From: Betaproteobacteria bacterium | Lineage (GTDB): Bacteria; Pseudomonadota; Gammaproteobacteria; Burkholderiales; CAIKXV01 | Assembly (NCBI GenBank): GCA_947458265.1 | Contig: CANGYF010000010.1 | Span: 62,001 to 126,000, forward strand | Direction: 5' to 3' | DNA length: 64,000 nucleotides | In this document: positions 58,288 to 64,000 of the stretch, one piece after another | How the letters are laid out: every line of letters starts with the position of its first letter | Position numbering within the stretch: position 1 is the first letter of the stretch | Notes under the pieces: model-generated | Told to the model about the DNA's origin: nothing | The model's input: only the letters and a program-made list of their open reading frames with translations | Database searches by the model: none | Program-made: the position numbers and the translations under genes

Positions 58288-59154
58288 TCAGCCCATCAGC
58301 TTCAGGTACCCGGCGATGATGCCGTCGCCCCAGACCAGCGCGATCACGCCTGCGATCACCAGGTAGGGGCCGAACGGCATCGGTACGCTACGTCCCATCC
58401 GGGCGGCTGCGATCAGGCCGATGCCGATTACCGCGCCGGCCAGCGACGACAGCAGGATCACCAGCGGCAGTGCCTGCCAGCCGAGCCAGGCACCGATGGC
58501 GGCGAGCAGTTTGAAGTCGCCATAGCCCATGCCTTCCTTGCCGGTGACCAGCTTGAACACCCAGTAGACCGTCCACAGCGACAGGTAGCCTGCGGCGGCG
58601 CCGACGACAGCCTCCTGCAGCGGCGCGAACACGCCCCAGATGTTCACCAGCAGGCCGGCCCACAGCAACGGCAGGGTAAGGCTGTCGGGCAGCAGCTGGG
58701 TGTCGAAGTCGATCAGCGCGAGCGCGAGCATCGTCGCGCAGAAGGCGAAGGCCAGCACCGCGACTGGCCCGAAGCCGAAATGCCAGGCGAGGAAGCCGGC
58801 GATCGCGCCGGTCGTCGCCTCGACCAGCGGATAGCGCATCGGGATCGGCACTCGGCATGCGGCACAACGACCACGCAGCGCCATCCAGCTCACCAGGGGC
58901 AGGTTCTGCAGCGCCGTGATCTGCGCGTTGCAGGACGGGCAGCGAGACCTGGGCGTGGCCAGGTTGAACGTTGGTTGCGCTTCGGGCTCGCTGCCGGACA
59001 ATTCCGCGCACTGGGCCGCCCACTCGCGTTCCATCATCTTCGGAAGCCGATGAACGACCACGTTGAGGAAGCTGCCGATCGCCAGCCCGACCAGTACGGC
59101 GACACATACCCAAAGCGCGGGCTCGCTGCGCAACAGTTCGAGTGCGTCGTTCAT
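58288..59154 (-). CDS. pilD: prepilin peptidase/N-methyltransferase
   Basis: Cleaves and methylates type IV prepilins and pseudopilins at the inner membrane. The 288-residue protein has seven to eight membrane helices, a cytoplasmic zinc domain with CPSC and CAAC pairs, and the two catalytic aspartates in IDFDTQLLPDSL and GYGDFKLLA. It is 16 bp after pilC. Confidence 0.96.
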   Translation of the reverse strand: MNDALELLRSEPALWVCVAVLVGLAIGSFLNVVVHRLPKMMEREWAAQCAELSGSEPEAQPTFNLATPRSRCPSCNAQITALQNLPLVSWMALRGRCAACRVPIPMRYPLVEATTGAIAGFLAWHFGFGPVAVLAFAFCATMLALALIDFDTQLLPDSLTLPLLWAGLLVNIWGVFAPLQEAVVGAAAGYLSLWTVYWVFKLVTGKEGMGYGDFKLLAAIGAWLGWQALPLVILLSSLAGAVIGIGLIAAARMGRSVPMPFGPYLVIAGVIALVWGDGIIAGYLKLMG

Positions 59155-59170
59155 ATGCAGGACAGAGGGA

Positions 59171-60397
59171 TCAGACCACCTGGCCCATCTTGAAGATCGG
59201 CAGGTACATCGCGATCACCATGCCGCCGATCAGGGTGCCCAGCACGACCATGATGATCGGCTCCATCAGGCTGGACATCGCGTCGACCGCGTCGTCGACC
59301 TCGGCCTCGTAGAAGTCCGCGACCTTGGACAGCATGCTGTCCAGTGCGCCGGATTCCTCGCCGATCGCAACCATCTGCAACACCATGCTCGGGAAAACCT
59401 CGACGCCCTGCATCGACACGGTCAGGCTGGTACCGGTGGAGATCTCCTGCTGGATGCGCTTGGTCGCCTGCATGTACACCGCGTTGCCGGCTGCGCCGGC
59501 CACCGAGCCCAGCGCCTCGACCAGCGGCACGCCCGCGGCGAACATGGTCGACAGCGTACGCGCCCAGCGGGCGATCGACGCCTTCTGGATGATCTCGCCG
59601 AAAACCGGCACCTTCAGCATCAGCCGGTCCATGCCGTTGCGCATCGCCTCGGATTTCCGGTAGGCGGAGCCCAGGGCGTACAGCGCACCGCCCACGGCGC
59701 CGAAGATCGCCCACCAGTAGGTGACGAAGAAGTCCGAAATGGACATCACGATCAGCGTCGGCGCCGGCAGTTCCGCGCCGAAGCTCGCGAACACCGTCTT
59801 GAACGAGGGAATCACGAAGATCATGATGACCGCGGTGATCACGAAGGCGACCACGATGATCGACACCGGGTAGAACAGGGCCGACTTGATCTTGCCCTTG
59901 ATCGCAAGGATCTTTTCCTTGTAGGTCGCGAGGCGGTCGAGCAGCGAGTCGAGGATACCGGCCTGCTCGCCGGCTGCGACCAGATTGCAGAACAGATCGT
60001 CGAACTGGTCGGGGAACTTGCGAAAGGCCTGGTTCAGGCTGGAGCCGGTCTCGACGTCGGTCTTGATCGCCATCAGCACCTTCTGCACCGCCGGATTCGA
60101 ATGGCCCTTGCCGACGATGTCGAATGCCTGCAGCAGCGGCACGCCGGCCTTCATCATCACCGCGAGCTGGCGGGTGAAGATGGTGATGTCCTTCTCGGTG
60201 ATCTTGCGCCCGGAACCGACCCGCTGCTTCTTGACCTTGACGAACGACAGCCCCTGCCGGCGCAGCTGGGCGACGACGACGTTCTCGCCGTTCGCGCGCA
60301 TTTCGCCGCGCACCGCCTTGCCGCTCCTGTCCTGGCCCACCCATGAATAGAGGTAGTCCTGGACTTCCTTCTTGCGGCCCTGGGTAACTGTGGCCAT
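59171..60397 (-). CDS. pilC: type IV pilus inner-membrane platform protein
   Basis: A 408-residue GspF/PilC protein with three membrane helices and two repeated cytoplasmic domains. ITIFTRQLAVMMKAGVPLLQ starts the first domain (about 71-90) and ARTLSTMFAAGVPLVEAL the second; GTLIGGMVIAMYLPIF is the last helix. It binds the pilus ATPases. The usual upstream gene pilB is not here: 128 bp of non-coding DNA separate it from the CNNM/CBS gene. Confidence 0.96.
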   Translation of the reverse strand: MATVTQGRKKEVQDYLYSWVGQDRSGKAVRGEMRANGENVVVAQLRRQGLSFVKVKKQRVGSGRKITEKDITIFTRQLAVMMKAGVPLLQAFDIVGKGHSNPAVQKVLMAIKTDVETGSSLNQAFRKFPDQFDDLFCNLVAAGEQAGILDSLLDRLATYKEKILAIKGKIKSALFYPVSIIVVAFVITAVIMIFVIPSFKTVFASFGAELPAPTLIVMSISDFFVTYWWAIFGAVGGALYALGSAYRKSEAMRNGMDRLMLKVPVFGEIIQKASIARWARTLSTMFAAGVPLVEALGSVAGAAGNAVYMQATKRIQQEISTGTSLTVSMQGVEVFPSMVLQMVAIGEESGALDSMLSKVADFYEAEVDDAVDAMSSLMEPIIMVVLGTLIGGMVIAMYLPIFKMGQVV

Positions 60398-60498
60398 CGA
60401 CTGCGCTCCGCCTGGTGCGAGAACCGGAATAAGGTACTACATCGATACTGCTTCCTGAACCCCGGTTTGTAAAGGCTCTCTGCCGGCCGGCGCCTCGG

Positions 60499-60535
60499 TT
60501 CAGCCACTCAGTTCAGCCACTCAGTTCAGCCACTC
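60499..60535. repeat. 13-bp tandem repeat at the end of the CNNM/CBS gene
   Basis: TTCAGCCACTCAG occurs at 60499-60511 and 60512-60524, with a partial third copy at 60525-60535. The third copy contains the stop codon of the minus-strand transporter gene (TCA at 60526-60528), so the gene end has been duplicated in tandem. Confidence 0.85.
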
Positions 60536-61830
60536 CGGTCGAGCGCCATGTCCGGGACGTCTGCGTCCACCCGGGGGTGGATGCGGACCGAGCGGATCGA
60601 ACGCTCCTGCGTCTGCACGACCTCGAGCGGATATCCGGCGATCTTCACCGTGGTTCCGGGCTCGGGCAGGTCACGCAGGTAGTCGACGATCAACCCATTG
60701 AGTGTTTTCGGCCCGTCCATCGGCAACTTGAGGTCCAGCTTCCGGTTCAGGCTGCGCAGTGTGGTGCTGCCCTCCACCAGGACGCTGCCGTCCTCGCTGC
60801 GGGCGAAGGTGTCGCCGCGCCCCGGCGCGGTGGTCGTGAACTCGCCCACCAGTTCCTCTAGGATGTCCTCGAGGGTTACCAGGCCCTGCAGTTCACCGTA
60901 TTCGTCGACGATCAGCCCGATCCGCTCGTGCTGTTCCTGGAAATGGGCAAGCTGGGTGAACAGCGCGGTGCCGGCCGGTACGAAATAGGGTTGGGCGAGC
61001 AGCGCCTCGATGTCCGAGGCTTCTGCCAGGCCGCCCTGGCGCACCAGCGACAGCGCCCGGCGCACATGCAGGATGCCGATCACGTTGTTCAGGTCGCCGC
61101 GGCAGACGACCAGCCGGGTGTGATAGCAGGTGGCGATCTCGGCGAGCAGCTGTTCGGGCGGCGATTCCAGGTCGAGCCACTCGACCTGTCCGCGTGGGGT
61201 CATCACGTCGTCGACGGTGATCCGCTCGAGCTCGAACAGGTTGACGAGGATGCTCCGATGCTTCTGCGGTATGTAATGTCCGCCCTCGAGCACCAGCGTG
61301 CGCAGTTCCTCCGGCGTCATGTTCTGCCTGCCCTCGTCCTTGGGCTTCAGGCGCAGCAGCCACAGGATCGACTGCACGAACAGGTTCACGAACCAGACGA
61401 CCGGCCAGGCGATGCGCAGCAGCGGCGTGAGCACATAGGCCGAGGCGAGCGCGATGCGTTCCGGATAAGTGGCCCCGATGATCTTCGGCGTGATCTCCGA
61501 CAGCACCAGGATGCAGAAGGTCACCCCGGCGCTGCCGATCCACAGCGCCCACTCGTTCTCGCCCAACGTGCGGAACATGATGACCGTGAACAGGGCGGCC
61601 GACAGGCTGTTGACGAAGTTGTTCCCGAGCAGCACGACGCCGAGCAGCCGGTCGGTGCGGTCGAGCAGGGCTGCAGCCATGATCGCGCCCCGGTTGCCGG
61701 TGCTCACCAGGTGGCGCAGCCGGTATCGGTTGAGCGCCATCATGCTGGTCTCGGCGATCGAGAAGAAGCCGGACACCAGCAACAGCACGAACAACGCCAC
61801 GAGTAGCGTCTGCAGCGGGATTTCGTTCAA
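60526..61830 (-). CDS. HlyC/CorC family protein with CNNM, CBS and CorC domains
   Basis: A 434-residue membrane protein of the CNNM/CorB group, linked to magnesium homeostasis. The DUF21 membrane domain (about 1-185, with FFSIAETSMMALNRYRL) is followed by a CBS pair (about 200-325) and a CorC/HlyC domain (about 340-425). The neighbours YpjD and Ffh match the E. coli ffh-ypjD-yfjD order, which supports orthology to YfjD/CorB. The substrate is not shown by the sequence. Confidence 0.9.
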   Translation of the reverse strand: MNEIPLQTLLVALFVLLLVSGFFSIAETSMMALNRYRLRHLVSTGNRGAIMAAALLDRTDRLLGVVLLGNNFVNSLSAALFTVIMFRTLGENEWALWIGSAGVTFCILVLSEITPKIIGATYPERIALASAYVLTPLLRIAWPVVWFVNLFVQSILWLLRLKPKDEGRQNMTPEELRTLVLEGGHYIPQKHRSILVNLFELERITVDDVMTPRGQVEWLDLESPPEQLLAEIATCYHTRLVVCRGDLNNVIGILHVRRALSLVRQGGLAEASDIEALLAQPYFVPAGTALFTQLAHFQEQHERIGLIVDEYGELQGLVTLEDILEELVGEFTTTAPGRGDTFARSEDGSVLVEGSTTLRSLNRKLDLKLPMDGPKTLNGLIVDYLRDLPEPGTTVKIAGYPLEVVQTQERSIRSVRIHPRVDADVPDMALDRSG

Positions 61831-61903
61831 GGTTCCCCGAGGTCTTTGACGAGACTGTCAGTGTAACGGACGGTGGCGGCAGCGCCATGCCGGCCCGGCC
61901 GGA

Positions 61904-62767
61904 TCAGCGGCCGACCAGAAACACCTCGACCACGAATTTCGTGCCCACGTAGGCCAGCACCAGCAGGCCGAACCCCCACAACGTCCAGCGCAGCGCGATC
62001 CGGCCGCGCCAGCCGAACAGGAAGCGGCCGACCAGGAGGGCGGCGAAAATCGCCCAGGAGATCAGCGTGAACACGTTCTTGTGCGTGAAGGTGAGCGGTA
62101 TTCCGAACAGTTCCTCGGAGAACAGCAGCCCGCTGAGCACCGTGGCCGACAGCAGGACGAAGCCGGCGACGATGATCCGGAACAGCATCGTCTCCATCGT
62201 CAGCAGGGGTGGTAGCCCGGCCAGGATCGGCGGCAGCGAACCGGTGCGCAACTGGCGGTCGAGCGAGGACAGCAGCAGCGCATGCAGCGCCGCGATGGTC
62301 AGCAGACCGTAGGCCAGCAGGGCTACGATCACATGGGCGGTGAGCATCACGAAGCCGGCATGTGGCATCGGTTCCTGCGTGCCGAGCACCGCCGGGGCGA
62401 GCGAGCAGAGGGCTGCAGCCGGGAACACCAGCAACTGCAACCCGCGCAGGTTGTAGAAGAAGCTGCCGAGCCAGTGGATCGCGACCGTGACCAGCACGAT
62501 CGCGGACATCGCGACGCCGACACCCACGAAGACCTTGCCGTCGTGGAAGACCGCGGTGCCGACGCTCCAGGCGTGGACCAGCAGGATGAGGCCGACGATC
62601 GCCTGCTCGCCCCGGGGCGGGTGCCAGCGGGTCGGCAGTTCGATCGTCTGTCCGGGCGCGGACCCCACCTGACGGGGCTGGCGCTTGCGCGTCAACTGGT
62701 GGCCGAGGTACGCGGCGAAAGCGCCATAGGCTAGCGCGCTCAACAGATACGGTAGACTTCCGGACAT
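61904..62767 (-). CDS. ypjD: YpjD-like cytochrome-c-assembly-family membrane protein
   Basis: A 287-residue inner-membrane protein with eight hydrophobic helices, belonging to the CcsA/CcmC-like family. AHVIVALLAYGLLTIAALHA and THKNVFTLISWAIFAALL contain the conserved histidines of the membrane bundle. In E. coli the neighbouring gene of ffh is ypjD, which is linked to CorB function rather than heme delivery. It diverges from ffh across 114 bp; TAGACT a few bases upstream of its start is a possible -10 box. Confidence 0.88.
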   Translation of the reverse strand: MSGSLPYLLSALAYGAFAAYLGHQLTRKRQPRQVGSAPGQTIELPTRWHPPRGEQAIVGLILLVHAWSVGTAVFHDGKVFVGVGVAMSAIVLVTVAIHWLGSFFYNLRGLQLLVFPAAALCSLAPAVLGTQEPMPHAGFVMLTAHVIVALLAYGLLTIAALHALLLSSLDRQLRTGSLPPILAGLPPLLTMETMLFRIIVAGFVLLSATVLSGLLFSEELFGIPLTFTHKNVFTLISWAIFAALLVGRFLFGWRGRIALRWTLWGFGLLVLAYVGTKFVVEVFLVGR

Positions 62768-62881
62768 GATTCGAGTCTACACGAACGTCCTTTGGCTTCG
62801 TCAGTGCCTGCCTTCCAGCCTGCCCGGTGCAGGCGCGGCGCTCCCTCGGCCCGACGCCGGTTGCCCAGCGGTGGAGGCACG

Positions 62882-64000
62882 ATGCTCGAATCGCTGACCG
62901 AACGCCTTTCGCGCGTCGTCAAGTCGCTCAGGGGCGAGGCGCGGATCACCGAATCGAACATCGCCGATGCGCTGCGCGAGGTTCGGCTGGCGCTGCTTGA
63001 CGCCGACGTCGCGCTGCCGGTGGCCAAGGACTTCATCGCGCGGGTGCGCGAGCGCGCGCTCGGCCAGGACGTGCTGACCAGCCTGACCCCCGGCCAGGCG
63101 GTGGTCGGCATCGTGCACCGGGAACTTGTCGCGCTGATGGGCGAGGCCGGTGTCGGCCTGGACCTGGCGGTGCAGCCGCCGGCTGTGTTCCTGATGGCCG
63201 GCCTGCAGGGTTCCGGCAAGACCACCTCTTCGGGCAAGCTGGCGAAGCTCCTGCTGTCGCAGAAGAAGAAGGTCCTGCTCTGCTCCGCCGACGTGTACCG
63301 GCCGGCCGCGATCGAGCAGCTGCGCACGCTGGCGAAGCAGGTCGAGGCCGGCTTCTACGAGGCGCCGGCCGACGCGAAGCCGGTCGAGATCGCACTCGGT
63401 GCACTCGACCATGCGAAACGCCACTACTTCGACGTGCTGATCGTCGACACCGCCGGTCGGCTGTCGATCGACGAAGCGATGATGGACGAGATCCGCTCGC
63501 TGCATGCGGCGGTCAAGCCGGTCGAGACGCTGTTCGTGGTCGACGCGATGCAGGGCCAGGACGCGGTGAACGTTGCCCGGGCCTTCGGCGAGGCGCTGCC
63601 GCTGACCGGCGTGATCCTTACCAAGCTCGACGGTGATTCGCGCGGCGGCGCCGCGCTGTCGGTGCGCGCGGTCACCGGCAAGCCGATCAAGTTCGTCGGC
63701 GTCGGCGAGAAGCTGGCCGGCCTGGAAGCCTTCCATCCCGAGCGCATGGCCTCGCGCATCCTCGGCATGGGCGACGTGCTGTCGCTGATCGAAGACGCGC
63801 AGAAGAACGTCGACGTCGCCGAGGCCGAGAAGTTCGCGCGCAAGATGAAGTCCGGCAAGGGCTTCGACCTGGAAGACTTCCGCCAGCAGATTGGCCAGAT
63901 GAAGAAGATGGGCGGCCTGACCTCGCTGCTCGACAAGCTGCCCGGTGACCTGGCGAAGATGGCCCAGGGCGCGAAGGTCGACGACCGCATGATCCTGCGC
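62882..64000 (+). CDS. ffh: signal recognition particle GTPase Ffh, 3' end outside the window
   Basis: Co-translational targeting of membrane proteins, with 4.5S RNA and FtsY. 373 codons are visible. The N-domain begins MLESLTERLSRVVKSLRG. The G-domain shows GLQGSGKTTSSGKLAKLL (about 108-125), DVYRPAAIEQL, VDTAGRLS and TKLDGDSRGG. The M-domain has just started with MKKMGGLTSLLDKLPG. ATG 62882 follows GGTGGAGG, a good ribosome site. Confidence 0.97.
   Translation, partial: MLESLTERLSRVVKSLRGEARITESNIADALREVRLALLDADVALPVAKDFIARVRERALGQDVLTSLTPGQAVVGIVHRELVALMGEAGVGLDLAVQPPAVFLMAGLQGSGKTTSSGKLAKLLLSQKKKVLLCSADVYRPAAIEQLRTLAKQVEAGFYEAPADAKPVEIALGALDHAKRHYFDVLIVDTAGRLSIDEAMMDEIRSLHAAVKPVETLFVVDAMQGQDAVNVARAFGEALPLTGVILTKLDGDSRGGAALSVRAVTGKPIKFVGVGEKLAGLEAFHPERMASRILGMGDVLSLIEDAQKNVDVAEAEKFARKMKSGKGFDLEDFRQQIGQMKKMGGLTSLLDKLPGDLAKMAQGAKVDDRMILR

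Overview
The window is GC-rich chromosomal DNA of a Gram-negative bacterium, most likely a betaproteobacterium of the Burkholderiales or a close relative. The evidence is a betaproteobacterial-type dcw (division and cell wall) cluster running from mraZ to lpxC, then dciA/M23/secA/argJ; an lpoA-yraN-SIS-BON block divergent from rsmI; a solute receptor of the Bug (TctC) family; and a pilC-pilD-coaE-zapD-yacG block near ffh. Genes are tightly packed, with many ATGA or GTGA start/stop overlaps. I saw no tRNA, rRNA, CRISPR array, insertion sequence or phage gene.

Region 1 (1-12.4 kb) is accessory. A truncated GAF-PAS-GGDEF gene and a small YGPx-repeat lipoprotein come first. Then a MerR-family regulator with a complete adenosylcobalamin photoreceptor signature (Wx9EH and ExHxxG, as in CarH/LitR) sits head-to-head with a nine-gene rightward run: FAD oxidoreductase, DUF1365, Cfa-like methyltransferase, chalcone-isomerase-like protein, MFS transporter, DUF3833 lipoprotein, DUF3429 membrane protein, SDR and SnoaL-like protein. 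Leftward, the regulator is followed by a soluble desaturase-like di-iron protein and the heptose-1-phosphate adenylyltransferase rfaE2. I read this as a light- or singlet-oxygen-responsive membrane-lipid modification locus. The reaction is inferred, not shown.

Region 2 (12.4-17.8 kb) is housekeeping: a BON lipoprotein, an SIS protein, yraN and lpoA on the minus strand, overlapping rsmI at its start; then pyrC and the RNase P RNA (rnpB). Region 3 (17.8-43.2 kb) starts with an AT-richer, dyad-rich leader carrying a promoter and three TGG boxes at exact 10-bp spacing (MraZ operator), followed by mraZ-rsmH-ftsL-ftsI-murE-murF-mraY-murD-ftsW-(38-codon ORF)-murG-murC-murB-ddl-ftsQ-ftsA-ftsZ, a terminator, lpxC, a 62-residue membrane protein, dciA (minus), an M23 peptidase, secA and argJ.

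Region 4 (43.2-50.1 kb) holds a DUF815 ATPase, a Nudix-ThiE fusion, an AcnA-type aconitase, a Bug receptor, an alpha/beta hydrolase and yacG. Region 5 (50.1-56.7 kb) is a five-gene plus-strand operon lying between yacG and zapD: a GGDEF-EAL protein, a PhnD-like binding protein, a monoheme SoxA-like cytochrome, a diheme TsdA-like cytochrome, and a SulP transporter whose STAS domain is cut short and replaced by an arginine-rich tail. This looks inserted into an otherwise conserved block, and is my best candidate for an undescribed system (periplasmic anion sensing, sulfur-compound electron transfer and c-di-GMP). Region 6 (56.7-64 kb) has zapD, coaE, pilD and pilC (with no pilB beside them), a CNNM/CBS transporter, a YpjD-like protein and the start of ffh, which runs off the window.
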